DNA from: Leptolyngbya sp. NIES-3755
GTDB lineage: Bacteria > Cyanobacteriota > Cyanobacteriia > Leptolyngbyales > Leptolyngbyaceae
Direction of reading: 5' to 3'
Assembly: GCA_001548435.1 (NCBI GenBank)
Contig: AP017308.1
Span: 2,365,030-2,429,029 of the forward strand
Length of the DNA stretch: 64,000 nucleotides
The notes below the pieces were generated by a model. That model searched no databases. It was given only the letters and a program-made list of their open reading frames with translations, and was not told the origin of the DNA. A program made the translations under genes and the position numbers. This document shows positions 27,446 to 36,810 of the stretch, in pieces. The first letter of the stretch is position 1. Every line of letters starts with the position of its first letter.

Positions 27446-28651
27446 ATGAACGAACAAAGCAACAGTTCTCACACAGAAGCCCTCTCTAGTGATATGGACT
27501 TTGCAATGGACGTTGCTGAGTTAGATTCAGTGGACTCTTTGCAATTAGAAGCCGATTTCGCAGATAGCACTCCCATCGAAATTGAACCCGATTTACTCGA
27601 ATTGACCTCGGTTGCCGCTGATATTGAAGAATCTAGCGTGACTGACGAAACTGAGATCGACCAAATGGCATCGGCTCGATCGTCGGGGTATAACAAAACC
27701 GTGGCGGATGATGCTGTAGGCGCATTCTTCAAGGAAATGGCACGTTATCCGCTGCTCAAAGCTGATGAAGAAGTCGAATTGGCTCGACGAGTTCAATACT
27801 TAGTCGAAGTCGATGAGACACAGCGAAAACTGTATAGTGAACTCGGTCGAGTACCAACTAGAGCAGAACTCGCTGAGCGCTTAGGCTTAACCGAACGACA
27901 ATTAGAGCATCGATTACACCGGAGCCGTGTGGCAAAACGGAAGATGATTCGATCGAATCTCCGATTAGTGGTGTCGATCGCGAAACGATATTTAAATCGC
28001 GGTGTCCCTTTCCTAGATTTGATTCAGGAAGGAGCGTTGGGATTAAACCGTGCAACTGAAAAGTTTGATCCCGACAAAGGGTATAAGTTTTCAACGTATG
28101 CGTACTGGTGGATTCGGCAGGGGATCACGAGAACGATCGCGAATGATGCTCGGACAATCCGTTTGCCCATTCATATTGTCGAGAAGCTCAATAAGCTGAA
28201 AAAAGCGCATCGCGAACTAAAGCGCGAATTGGGACGGAATCCGACAGAAGCGGAATTGGCTCAATCGCTTGAACTCACTGTGGAGCAGTTACAGCATCTC
28301 CAACAGGTTCGCCGTCAATCGTTGTCGCTGAATCACCGAGTCGGGAAAGGCGAAGATACGGAACTGATGGATCTATTGGAAGATGGCGATACGCAATCTC
28401 CGGAGTCTCAGATGAGCGAAACGATGCTGCGTCAAGAGATTTGGGATGTGTTGGGGAATGTGCTGACCGAGCGCGAGAAGGATATTATCTCGTTACGGTA
28501 CGGGTTGACGACGAGTAAGCCTTGTACGCTTGAAGAAGTCGGCGGTATGTTCAATTTGTCACGGGAACGGGTGCGGCAGATTCAAAGTAAGGCGATGCGG
28601 AAGTTGAGAAGACCTCAGATCGCGGAACGATTGAAGGGTTGGTTGGGATAA
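27446..28651 (+). CDS. sigC: Group 2 RNA polymerase sigma-70 factor (SigC-like)
   Basis: A 401-residue sigma factor; an alternative TTG start at 27392 would add 18 residues. Sigma-70 regions appear in order: 1.2 (DDAVGAFFKEMARYPLL), 2 (IRSNLRLVVSIAKRYLNRG, LIQEGALGL, FSTYAYWWIRQGITR), 3 (IRLPIHIVEKLNKL) and 4 (LTEREKDIISLRYGL, LEEVGGMFNLSRERVRQI). The helix-turn-helix of region 4.2 is intact. The acidic, Ser-rich N-terminal 80 residues are variable. The ISLRYGLTTSKPCTLEEVGGMF block resembles cyanobacterial SigC, so I call that group with less certainty than the sigma-70 family itself. Such factors respond to carbon, nitrogen or heat status. A long leader precedes it. Confidence 0.88.
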   Translation: MNEQSNSSHTEALSSDMDFAMDVAELDSVDSLQLEADFADSTPIEIEPDLLELTSVAADIEESSVTDETEIDQMASARSSGYNKTVADDAVGAFFKEMARYPLLKADEEVELARRVQYLVEVDETQRKLYSELGRVPTRAELAERLGLTERQLEHRLHRSRVAKRKMIRSNLRLVVSIAKRYLNRGVPFLDLIQEGALGLNRATEKFDPDKGYKFSTYAYWWIRQGITRTIANDARTIRLPIHIVEKLNKLKKAHRELKRELGRNPTEAELAQSLELTVEQLQHLQQVRRQSLSLNHRVGKGEDTELMDLLEDGDTQSPESQMSETMLRQEIWDVLGNVLTEREKDIISLRYGLTTSKPCTLEEVGGMFNLSRERVRQIQSKAMRKLRRPQIAERLKGWLG

Positions 28652-28690
28652 TCGATCGTAGGGTTATTTGCTACGTTTGGGTCGGTTTAT

Positions 28691-28797
28691 GCCCCCTAAA
28701 TCCCCCAAATTTGGGGGAACTTTGAAGCTTGAGAACTCATCGAATTTGAGAACTCTTTCTTGCTCAAAGTCCCCCAGAATGGGGGATTTAGGGGGCT
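28691..28797. repeat. Large inverted repeat downstream of the sigma factor
   Basis: GCCCCCTAAATCCCCCAAAT and following bases (28691-28723) pair with 28766-28797 to give arms of about 32 bases with a 40-base spacer; each arm also contains its own small C5/G5 palindrome. This is a repeat type often seen between cyanobacterial genes. It begins 40 bases past the sigma stop codon and separates it from the convergent rarD remnant. It may end transcription from both sides. Confidence 0.85.
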
Positions 28798-28855
28798 AAC
28801 CCCGAAGAATTCGTCTCTCGAAGAATCCATCGAATTTATGGTATGAGAAATCCAA

Positions 28856-29784
28856 TCACGAAGCTTTCCATCGTCCGTTTCGCACAGATGCGATCGAATA
28901 AATTGCGATCGCGCTCCATATCAACAAAAATGTCACCGCATGAATCGCTGTAAACGGTTCTCGATACCCAATTACACCAATCAAAAGCTGAAGACTCGGT
29001 GCAAGATACTGGAAGAATCCCAAAGTCGAAAGCTGTAATTTTTTTCAGCAGTATTGAACCAGAGCAATGGAAGTGCAGTAACAATTCCACAGCCAATTAG
29101 CAGTAAGTTAACTTGCAAACTGGTTCCAAAGCTGCCAGTTCCAGTCAAACCCACATAACTGATGTAAAGAAGCGCGATCGGAGTTGCTAGTAAAGTTTCG
29201 ACCGTTAAACCTACGATCGGAGTCACTTTAATCAATTTCCGAAACAGTCCGTACAATGCGAACGAGAATGCAAGCGCGATCGCAATCCAGGGAACTTGTC
29301 CGAAATGCCAGATGAAGTTGAGAACCGCGATCGCAGCTAACAAAACGGCGATCTTCTTGGGAAAATTCAGTCTTTCTTTCAGAATCACAGAACCGAGCAG
29401 CACTGTCACTAGAGGATTAATGTAATACCCTAAGCTTGTTTCAACAATGTGACCTGTGTTCACCCCATAGATATAGATGCACCAGTTTCCAGCGATCAAA
29501 GTTGTGGTGAGAAATAGAGACGCGATCGCTTTCCGAGATTTCCAAAGCTGGAGAAATTCACCAATTCGATGTTGTGCAAAGAGCAATCCCATCAGCAACA
29601 CCATCGACCAAACAATACGATGGCAGACTAATTCCACAGCGGGAACTTGAGTGAGAAATTTCCAGTAGATTGGAAACAATCCCCATGCGGAGTAAGCCAA
29701 TACTGCGTAGATTGCTCCAGATTTCGAGGCGGAATGTTCTTTCAAAACAATGATGCAATGAACAATAGGCTGAAATTCTAACAA
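28856..29784 (-). pseudogene. RarD/EamA-type permease, frameshifted near the C-terminus
   Basis: The frame from 29784 reads as a RarD-like 10-helix drug/metabolite transporter (YAVLAYSAWGLFPIYWKFL, SLGYYINPLVTVLLGSVIL) up to PLLWFNTAEK, then leaves the family pattern and stops at 28981. One base later in phase the expected C-terminus appears (KLQLSTLGFFQYLAPSLQLL, GYREPFTAIHAVTF) and ends at TGA 28856-28858. The shift is at a run of seven A (coding strand; 29039-29045). With eight A the two halves join perfectly. RarD is thought to export metabolites. It could be a true mutation, slippery decoding or a sequencing error. The start may also be TTG 29745. Confidence 0.85.
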
Positions 29785-29830
29785 TCGATTTCAGAACGCT
29801 CCAGATACAGTTAAGTCACAATCTAACCGA

Positions 29831-31015
29831 TCAAAGTTTTTCCTTCGGGGGCGGTGTCACATTGGTTTTGATTAAGCCTTCTTCGATCTCTTTCAATAGT
29901 TCAAAATCCTCATCGGGTAAAGTCCGAGTTCCATTCTTTTCCAGAAAGCTAAATGCGGCTCGAAACTCCTGAGAATCCGCCTCGATCGGGGCATCCAAAT
30001 GACAAGGAATAATCCGCTGAAAGTCCCAGCTAGAAACCTTTTCCGCCCAATCGATCACAATCTGCGGCTCCCGATTCAAAATTAATCGCTGCAAGATCGG
30101 AGCCACAATCAATTGATGTTTCCGCAACGCTTCAAACGATCGCTGCCAACCCACTTTCCACCGAAACGGATACCATCCGAAGAACGCTTTTTTTGATCGA
30201 TCGAATGCTTTTCTAATTTCCCGAAGTGACGGAATCAAATCGGCAATATCTAAGCCGCTTGGACGAAAGTAAAAGGTAAATAATGCAACTCGTTGCCAAC
30301 CTTTGCGGCGATTTTCTTCGGTATCTTCAATCTTTTCGAGTCCATTTTCACGGGCATGAAACAGCAATGGATACGGATCGATTTGAATAATTTCTGGGGC
30401 AACTTCTGGAACTGAAAGAACAGAATCCGTAACGAGCAGCGTTTTAGACCGTCGATCGAACAATGCAATTTCTTCAAAAGGTCCCAGTCCCAACCGAATT
30501 GGACCCAGTTTCGCATAGTCAAACTGATTGCCAAAAGGAATCGATCGACCATCGAGCAAATGTGTTCGATCTTTCGGAAATCCTAACCACGACAACGGTA
30601 AATTAACTGGATAGCTCCATTGATCCGGTGCAATGTAAATTTGAGCATTCGGAAACCTTCGAGCAAACGGCGGTACGAATGCTTTATGTTCCAATCCAGA
30701 AGTAGTTGGGAGAATAATGTATTGAACATCTCCATGAATGGAAACGATTTCATTTAGCAAACGGATACATTCAACCGTTGGAGCTACAGGCGCATACACT
30801 AAAAGCCCGCCTGCATCAAGCTTTACAGCCGTCATCCGAATCGGTGTGACAACGTAGAAAATACCTTGAAGCTGCTCAAAGACCCAAACCGAATCTTTGA
30901 CCACTTCTCGTCGAATCGTGCGGCGCTCGCTATACGGATAAATTGGAACCGTAAACCAATAAAACCACGATCGCTCTTTTCGATTGTCTTGCACCATTTC
31001 CCAACTCTTTGCCAA
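29831..31015 (-). CDS. DUF4336 protein, metallo-hydrolase-like
   Basis: A 394-residue soluble protein of the DUF4336 family, which has a metallo-beta-lactamase-like outline. LDAGGLLVYAPVAPTVECIRLLN near residue 67 and VQYIILPTTSGLEHKAFVPPFARRFP near 97-120 match it. Later DRRSKTLLVTDSVLSV and RIIPCHLDAPI are typical. The classical HxHxDH metal site is not complete (GLEHKAF gives one His), so catalytic activity is doubtful. The N-terminal WFTVPIYPYSERRT is shared by cyanobacterial members. Function unknown. Confidence 0.85.
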   Translation of the reverse strand: MAKSWEMVQDNRKERSWFYWFTVPIYPYSERRTIRREVVKDSVWVFEQLQGIFYVVTPIRMTAVKLDAGGLLVYAPVAPTVECIRLLNEIVSIHGDVQYIILPTTSGLEHKAFVPPFARRFPNAQIYIAPDQWSYPVNLPLSWLGFPKDRTHLLDGRSIPFGNQFDYAKLGPIRLGLGPFEEIALFDRRSKTLLVTDSVLSVPEVAPEIIQIDPYPLLFHARENGLEKIEDTEENRRKGWQRVALFTFYFRPSGLDIADLIPSLREIRKAFDRSKKAFFGWYPFRWKVGWQRSFEALRKHQLIVAPILQRLILNREPQIVIDWAEKVSSWDFQRIIPCHLDAPIEADSQEFRAAFSFLEKNGTRTLPDEDFELLKEIEEGLIKTNVTPPPKEKL

Positions 31016-31039
31016 ATCTGATCTAGTGTCGCACCAAAC

Positions 31040-32752
31040 CTAGAACGATGGACTATAGCGGATTGAGAAATAAATTCCTTTTTCCTGTAAGCTCCGTCTT
31101 TCGCCCTCGATCGAGATCAGCGGAAAGCCAAAATCAATCCGGGCTGAGAAGTCATCACCCTGCCGCCACAGAAAGCCGAATCCCGCTCCCAGTAACGTGT
31201 TTCTAGCTGGATTTTCACCGCTGCGATTCCAACCCGTTCCCAAATCGATAAACGGAGTCACTTGAACGATCGCCCGACTCGATCGCAAAATTGGCAACCG
31301 CGCCTCAGTTGAAAATAGAAACCCGTTATCGGTTAACAGTGCATCTTGCCGATAGCCGCGAACCGTTTCTTGTCCACCGATGCCAATCTGTTCAAGCGGG
31401 ACTAAAGTTCGATCGACAAGCTGCAAATCTCCTCGCACTAATAACAATGAATCTCGCGCTAAAAGTCTTGTCCACTGAGCTTGTCCGCGCCACGCAAAGA
31501 ACTGACTATCAGGTGCTTGATCATTGATCGTGGCATCGAACAGTCCTAAGCCGACACTAAACTGCGATCGAGCCGCAAACACTTGTCGATCGCTCCGTTG
31601 TACATATTCTTGAAAAAACCGCAAAGCCGAAATTCTCGTGCGTCCTTGCTCATCGGCTCCCGGAGACAATCGAAACGGACCGATATTATCAATGCCTAAT
31701 TCTGTCTCGCTTTCCTGACGCGAAAACGTTAGCCCTAAAGTAAATTCATTGGTCGGACGTTGGACGATCGGCTGTCGAAACGTCAATTCGTAATAGCGCG
31801 ATCGAGCCTTAATATCCAACACATCAAACGGCTCTTCGATCACCCGACTCCGAGTACTACCATACGCAAATCGTACCGTTCCATTTCTAGGATTCAACGG
31901 AACCGAATAGCTCAAATCAAGCCCATTACTGCCATCCGTATTCGTGTATCCGACTCTCAATCCATCTCCTAACCCAAGCAAATTCGCCTGTGCCAGTTCA
32001 AGCTGACGGCGAAATGTTCCAACACTGGGCGATCGAGCATTATCGAGTGAGGGCGTGATTGAAAACGTTTTTGCTTCCGCGATCGTCACTTCTAAAACGC
32101 TGGTTCCTGGACGAGTTCCCGCCTGCAAATCGGCTGAAATTGAAGCAATCAATGGATCGAGTTGCAGCAATCTTAAGCCTTCAAGTAACCGATTCACATT
32201 GAGCGGCGCTTGAACGGATAGCCCGATTCGACTCCGAATATAAGCGGGATTCAGCCGACGAGTTCCAATCACGTTAATTTGCTCGATCGATCCTTCGATC
32301 ACTTGAATCTTAACGACTCCGCCCGTAAGAACTTGAGGAGGCAACACTGCCGCAGACGTGACATAACCATTTTTGATATAAAGTTCAGCGATCGCAGATC
32401 TCAACTGCAACAATTCCGCAAACGACACATTCCGATTCAAATACGGCTTAGTAATCGGCTCAAAATCTTTCGCACTAAAAACCGTACTGCCCACCACATC
32501 AAACTGTTTAACCTGAATCGTATCGGGAACATTACCCGGAGTATCAGGCGTGGGAGGTGGCGTAATCGGTTGTGGTAATAACTGATCTGGAGGCGGTAGC
32601 GGAGTTGGAATTTGAGGCTCTGGAGCAGGTTCTGGGGGCGTTGGACGGGGAATATCTTGAGGAGGAATCGGAACAACCGACTGAGCAACCCCAGGAACCG
32701 GAACAAAGAGACCGAACAACAGAGCCGTTTGGATGAGCGATCGAAAAGTCAT
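31040..32752 (-). CDS. Two-partner secretion transporter TpsB (ShlB/FhaC family)
   Basis: A 570-residue outer-membrane protein. Signal peptide (about 1-24), a proline-rich segment (about 28-72), then POTRA domains (TIQVKQFDVVGSTVFSAKDF, GGVVKIQVIEGSIEQINVIG) and a C-terminal beta-barrel with GGQETVRGYRQDALL (the conserved VRGY tetrad motif) and a final GIYFSIRYSPSF ending in Phe, the usual barrel signature. TpsB exports TpsA exoproteins. The candidate partner is the TpsA at 21918-24467, on the other strand and 6.6 kb away. It lies 24 bases downstream of nothing on its own strand and 25 bases upstream of the DUF4336 gene, so the two may be cotranscribed. Confidence 0.95.
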   Translation of the reverse strand: MTFRSLIQTALLFGLFVPVPGVAQSVVPIPPQDIPRPTPPEPAPEPQIPTPLPPPDQLLPQPITPPPTPDTPGNVPDTIQVKQFDVVGSTVFSAKDFEPITKPYLNRNVSFAELLQLRSAIAELYIKNGYVTSAAVLPPQVLTGGVVKIQVIEGSIEQINVIGTRRLNPAYIRSRIGLSVQAPLNVNRLLEGLRLLQLDPLIASISADLQAGTRPGTSVLEVTIAEAKTFSITPSLDNARSPSVGTFRRQLELAQANLLGLGDGLRVGYTNTDGSNGLDLSYSVPLNPRNGTVRFAYGSTRSRVIEEPFDVLDIKARSRYYELTFRQPIVQRPTNEFTLGLTFSRQESETELGIDNIGPFRLSPGADEQGRTRISALRFFQEYVQRSDRQVFAARSQFSVGLGLFDATINDQAPDSQFFAWRGQAQWTRLLARDSLLLVRGDLQLVDRTLVPLEQIGIGGQETVRGYRQDALLTDNGFLFSTEARLPILRSSRAIVQVTPFIDLGTGWNRSGENPARNTLLGAGFGFLWRQGDDFSARIDFGFPLISIEGERRSLQEKGIYFSIRYSPSF

Positions 32753-32836
32753 GTTAAAGTATCGCCTTCAAAACAGGTGACGAATTATCATTCTTGTACA
32801 CCTTAATCCCATCGCAGGCAAGAAAGCGCAAAATCA

Positions 32837-33874
32837 TTAAATCCGCATCCAAAATGCTATCGGTAAAGTTTGACCCCTCAATCGCTGATTCAAATTAACT
32901 GCTGTCGCCATTCCCGCTTGAAACGCCTGTTCAACCCGATTGCCCCCACACCAATCCCCAGTGCAAATCAAAGGATTAACAGTGGTTGCAACTAGGTACT
33001 TCTCCGTAATCGGATTGATCGGAAACGCATATCGCCAGCGGTGAACTTGTAACACTTCAGGATGAGTAAACCACGGCTCTGTCACTTCTGCCGCTCGTTT
33101 CAAGAGAGATTCCCCAACTTGCTGCAAGTCAGAATCTTCTAAATGCCGAGTTGCAAAATTAGCATTGCTTTGAATCACGATCGCAGGTTGTACCGGATTC
33201 AATTGCTTCGTACTATCAATGCCAATCCAACCCAAATCCGGGTCATCCAAACACACGATCGCTTTCCAATCCAATCGTTCTACATCAGCCTGTCGCTCGA
33301 TCGGATAAACCGCGATCGCACTAATACAAGGCGAATAGTCGATCGACTTTAATTTCTCAATGAATGATCCACACAAAACTGCCGCCTGTGGAGCCGGAAT
33401 CGCCACAATCACCGCATTTGCAGAAATTACTTCTCCCGATTCACAGTAGAGTTTCCAACCGTCCTGTTCCTCAATTCGTTCGACTCGGTGATTCAGTCGC
33501 AGGGTTAAACCGATCGACAAAAATTTCGCGATCGAGGTAATTCCATTCGGTGCGGCATAACACGGAGCTTGCTTGGAAGGTGGTTGAATCTTGCCTTGGT
33601 TCAATTCATGAATCGTCTCTGTCCAAACTCGCAGAACTTTACGATCGACTAATTGATCCAACAAGCTCTGAAACTCAGAAGATTTCGGTTTGAGATAGCA
33701 CACTCCATGATCCGCATGAGTTCCCTGCAATCGGCGCGTTGCCATTCGTCCCCCCAAACCACGGGACTTATCAATCAGCACTACTTTATAGCCTGCTTGG
33801 TGAAGGATTTGAGCACAAGTCAAACCTGCCATTCCAGCACCCACGATCGCGATATCAAACTGAGAATCGAGCAT
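32837..33874 (-). CDS. Renalase-like FAD/NAD(P)-binding oxidoreductase
   Basis: A 345-residue flavoprotein. It starts MLDSQFDIAIVGAGMAGLTCAQILHQAG with the GxGxxG dinucleotide motif, followed by VVLIDKSRGLGGRMATRRLQG, the KSRGLGGRMATRR block that marks the renalase-like family. Later LICTGDWCGGNRVEQAFQAG is the FAD-binding C-terminal motif. Natural substrate unknown. The 3' end overlaps nothing; the divergent YaaW-like gene starts 91 bases away. Confidence 0.9.
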   Translation of the reverse strand: MLDSQFDIAIVGAGMAGLTCAQILHQAGYKVVLIDKSRGLGGRMATRRLQGTHADHGVCYLKPKSSEFQSLLDQLVDRKVLRVWTETIHELNQGKIQPPSKQAPCYAAPNGITSIAKFLSIGLTLRLNHRVERIEEQDGWKLYCESGEVISANAVIVAIPAPQAAVLCGSFIEKLKSIDYSPCISAIAVYPIERQADVERLDWKAIVCLDDPDLGWIGIDSTKQLNPVQPAIVIQSNANFATRHLEDSDLQQVGESLLKRAAEVTEPWFTHPEVLQVHRWRYAFPINPITEKYLVATTVNPLICTGDWCGGNRVEQAFQAGMATAVNLNQRLRGQTLPIAFWMRI

Positions 33875-33964
33875 ATTCTTAAAGAAATCTGAAACAGTAC
33901 TATCCGATGTGTCGTCTTGCTTAGGTAGAATGAATTGGACGCTGCATCGGGAGGAAGACCACCA

Positions 33965-34807
33965 GTGGATGAGTTTAGAGCCGCATTGGAATTGGCGACG
34001 GATGATGAACTGCGCGAACTGACAGACATTTTGTTTCGTCCAAAGTTCAACCCGCTGGATTATGTCAATGCTCCTGACCCGATCGACCTACAAAGCCAAG
34101 ATCGCGAAGATTGGCTCGATGCGATCGACGACCGATTTCGCTTTCTCGCAGCCGATGGTATCACAGTCCTCCGCCGTAAGACTGAACAAGTGACGTACCG
34201 CCAAGTGCTGATCCAGGTGTGCCGATACATGAAATTGCCTTATTCAGCATCAATGTCTACGACAGATCTGGAAGCAGAAATCTTTCTCAGTCTATTAAAC
34301 CGCGCTTGGAAGCAACTTCCCGTATCGGAACAGACTGCTTTAACCCAACGGGTACAAAATTCGCTGCTCGAAACCAGTTTTGCCGAAGAATTGCCGCTAT
34401 CTTTGCAAAAAAATCCAATGTCGCTTGTGGTCAAAGGTGGGAGTGCATTGGCAGTTAATACTGTCATGCAGCCTCTTTTGCTGGAACACGTTGCGAGACA
34501 GTTTGCGCTCCATTTTGCTCGTTACCAAATGGCACAACAAGCGATCGCTCAAGGTGGAATTGCCGCTGCGACTCAGCTTCAAACTCAAGTGTCGATGCAG
34601 TTGGCAAAACGAGGAATGACACTGGCAACGGCGCGGTATGGGGCGACTCGTGCGGCATTTGCCTTTGTGGGTTCGGCACTCTGGGCTTGGTTTTTGGCAG
34701 ATTTGGGTTGGAGAGCGATCGCAACGAATTACGGTCGTGTGATTCCGACGATTTTCGCTTTGGCTCAGATTCGGTTAACGCGATCAGACTATTTTGAACC
34801 CGCTTAG
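33965..34807 (+). CDS. YaaW-like membrane-associated protein
   Basis: A 280-residue protein. The N-terminal half (VDEFRAALELATDDELRELTDILFRPKFNPLDY) is acidic and helical; the C-terminal half has hydrophobic segments (FAFVGSALWAWFLADLG and VIPTIFALAQIRL) that may be membrane-embedded. The layout resembles the YaaW/DUF3944-type family, whose role is unknown. I chose GTG 33965 because GGGAGGA (33949-33955) lies 9 bases before it; a TTG at 33935 would add 10 residues. The stop TAG is directly followed by the ATG of the O-antigen-ligase gene. Confidence 0.75.
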   Translation: MDEFRAALELATDDELRELTDILFRPKFNPLDYVNAPDPIDLQSQDREDWLDAIDDRFRFLAADGITVLRRKTEQVTYRQVLIQVCRYMKLPYSASMSTTDLEAEIFLSLLNRAWKQLPVSEQTALTQRVQNSLLETSFAEELPLSLQKNPMSLVVKGGSALAVNTVMQPLLLEHVARQFALHFARYQMAQQAIAQGGIAAATQLQTQVSMQLAKRGMTLATARYGATRAAFAFVGSALWAWFLADLGWRAIATNYGRVIPTIFALAQIRLTRSDYFEPA

Positions 34808-36037
34808 ATGAAAACGCTGCGCCTTCAATCTCATCCTGATCCCGCTCTACAACGCCCCTGGCTTCTGGTTCAAATTGGATTATTTCTACTGCCGTTTAGT
34901 GCATTTCTCGGCTGCACTCCGGTTTTGGTAGCGGCAATAGATGTTTTGCGAAAAAGATTTTCTAGCTTGAGCCGCGACCCTGTGAATCGAGGGTTTGCAG
35001 TTTTGGCATTGATCATGATTGTGGCAGCGGGATTTGCTCTTGATCGAGGAAACGCCTTTCTCGGTTTATTCAATTTTCTGCCGTTCTTTGTTGCGTTTGC
35101 AGGATTGAGCGAACTGATTCGATCGCCTAAACAATTCACTCAAATCGCTTGGATCTGGGTGCTCACGTCGATTCCAGTAACGCTGATCGGATTGATACAG
35201 TTATTTCTCAACATTGGGGGATCGCCTTCGATTCTGTGGGGCTTGATCGAATTGACGATCGCACCCGGTGGTGAACCGTTGGGGCGAATGTCTTCAGTGT
35301 TCACTTACGCGAATGTATTAGCCAGCTATTACGCGATCGTATTCATTCTCAATTTGGGCTTATGGATTGAGACACGTCAGCGGATTTTAGGTGCAATCTT
35401 TTTCCTCAATGCGATCGCGCTCATCCTCACCAATTCTCGAAATGTTTGGGCGATTTCACTGCTTGCCTGTTTAGCATTTGCGCTCTATCACGGGTGGAAA
35501 AAAATCGTTGCCGGAGTGAGCGCGATCGCACTTCTAATGTTAGGAGCCGCATTTGCCCCAGAACCAGTCGCCTCTCCACTTCGAGTGATTGTGCCGCGAT
35601 TTTTCTGGGCGCGGTTAAACGATCAGATGTTTCTCGATCGACCTGTGAATCAACTGCGATCGACTCAATGGAGATTTGCCTGGTCGATGACCGAACAACG
35701 ACCGCTCACAGGCTGGGGATTACGCAGCTTTTCCAAACTGTACACTGAGCAAATGCAGCTTTGGATGGGACACCCACACAATCTCTTTTTCATGCTGTCG
35801 TCTGAAACGGGCTTGCCTGCAACGTTGCTGCTATACGGATTAGTCGGTTGGGTTCTGGCTCAAAGCGTGTTCACTTGGCGCAAATTACAGCCACAAAATC
35901 AGCAAATTTATTTCACCTTTTCGATCGCATTCATTGCTTGTGCGCTGTTCAGCTTTCTCGATGTGCCCCTATTTGATGCCCGAATCAATTTGATGGGCTG
36001 GACGCTGCTGGCTGCAATTTGGAAAATGCAAGATTAA
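34808..36037 (+). CDS. O-antigen ligase family membrane protein
   Basis: A 409-residue integral membrane protein with about ten helices. The Wzy_C-type block is around residues 150-330, with the conserved long periplasmic loop GRMSSVFTYANVLASYYAI then RPLTGWGLRSFSKLYTEQ, and MGHPHNLFFMLSSETGLPATLLLYG, the HNLF... signature of the family. These proteins join or polymerise surface glycans. The start abuts the stop of the YaaW-like gene, so they are probably one operon and likely translationally coupled. Its 3' end overlaps the next gene on the other strand by 4 bases. Substrate unknown. Confidence 0.9.
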   Translation: MKTLRLQSHPDPALQRPWLLVQIGLFLLPFSAFLGCTPVLVAAIDVLRKRFSSLSRDPVNRGFAVLALIMIVAAGFALDRGNAFLGLFNFLPFFVAFAGLSELIRSPKQFTQIAWIWVLTSIPVTLIGLIQLFLNIGGSPSILWGLIELTIAPGGEPLGRMSSVFTYANVLASYYAIVFILNLGLWIETRQRILGAIFFLNAIALILTNSRNVWAISLLACLAFALYHGWKKIVAGVSAIALLMLGAAFAPEPVASPLRVIVPRFFWARLNDQMFLDRPVNQLRSTQWRFAWSMTEQRPLTGWGLRSFSKLYTEQMQLWMGHPHNLFFMLSSETGLPATLLLYGLVGWVLAQSVFTWRKLQPQNQQIYFTFSIAFIACALFSFLDVPLFDARINLMGWTLLAAIWKMQD

Positions 36038-36492
36038 TCCTGATTCTGAGACTTCACTTGAGACATCAGAATTTCTAACTGTTTCTTCTCGCTTTTCAGT
36101 TCTTCTTCCAATTCCTGAATCTGTTCGCGACGTGCCTCAAGCTCGATCGTTCTTCTTGCCAATTCTTGACTTTCAAGCGTATTCGACTGCCGCCACTGTT
36201 CCGCCCGTTCAATCTCCTGCTGCAACGAACCCGGCGAAATTCCATAACTTAGATACTGTTGTACCAGATCCATCACCCAATCTTTCGCTTCTCGAATCTC
36301 TAAAATCTGATTGCTGCTAGAGATTTCGACCAGCACGAGCAAGCCATCGCTGTAAGCATTCGCCTCAGCCGAAAGCACCGTTTCTTCTTCTGGAAGTCTT
36401 GTCCAAACGTGCTCTGACTTTTGAGCAGCCAGTAAGCGCAATCCTGCCTTGCCTAGATAGCCTTTTTTTTGAACTTGCGCCAAGTGCAGCAT
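36034..36492 (-). CDS. Coiled-coil protein of unknown function
   Basis: A 152-residue soluble protein. The first 60 residues form a compact domain (LHLAQVQKKGYLGKAGLRLLAAQKSEHVWTRLPEEE). Residues 95-150 are charged and heptad-like (RRTIELEARREQIQELEEELKSEKKQLEILMSQV), so the end is a coiled coil. No family recognised. Its 3' end overlaps the O-antigen-ligase stop by 4 bases, tail to tail. The 5' gap to 36751 is about 260 bases with nothing recognised other than AT/GC-mixed sequence. Confidence 0.75.
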   Translation of the reverse strand: MLHLAQVQKKGYLGKAGLRLLAAQKSEHVWTRLPEEETVLSAEANAYSDGLLVLVEISSSNQILEIREAKDWVMDLVQQYLSYGISPGSLQQEIERAEQWRQSNTLESQELARRTIELEARREQIQELEEELKSEKKQLEILMSQVKSQNQD

Positions 36493-36751
36493 TAATGTTT
36501 TCTCTCGATGTCGTCTCGGTGGGAACGATGATCAGGGGGTTTACAAGACAGTTTGGGTATTCTGTCCCACAGTTTTGACAACATATATCGTTGTATCCCT
36601 GTTCTATCGCCCGTAGATACACTGACCTGATCGGCACGAAGGTGGAGCGGCTTAGGGTTTTCCCCGGTTGCGCCCATTGTACGTACCTATCAAGACAGTA
36701 TAGCCTCTTCGTTTTCTATCGGAATCATTGAGGTGTGTCCCTCATAGAATC

Positions 36752-36783
36752 ACAAAAATAGAGATGCCAATATTCAGCATCTC
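36752..36783 (-). terminator. Rho-independent terminator of valS
   Basis: GAGATGC (36761-36767) pairs with GCATCTC (36777-36783), and on the minus strand the stem is followed by TATTTTTG. It lies 28 bases past the valS stop. The remaining 36493-36751 stretch shows no other feature. Confidence 0.75.
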
Positions 36784-36810
36784 CGATGGAAAAATTAAGA
36801 ATTGATAAAC

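Noticed and set aside
36492-36677. 61-residue minus-strand ORF ending in TAATG overlap with the coiled-coil gene
   Set aside because: The TAATG overlap looks like coupling, but its composition is random-looking (many Arg/His/Pro) with no family pattern.
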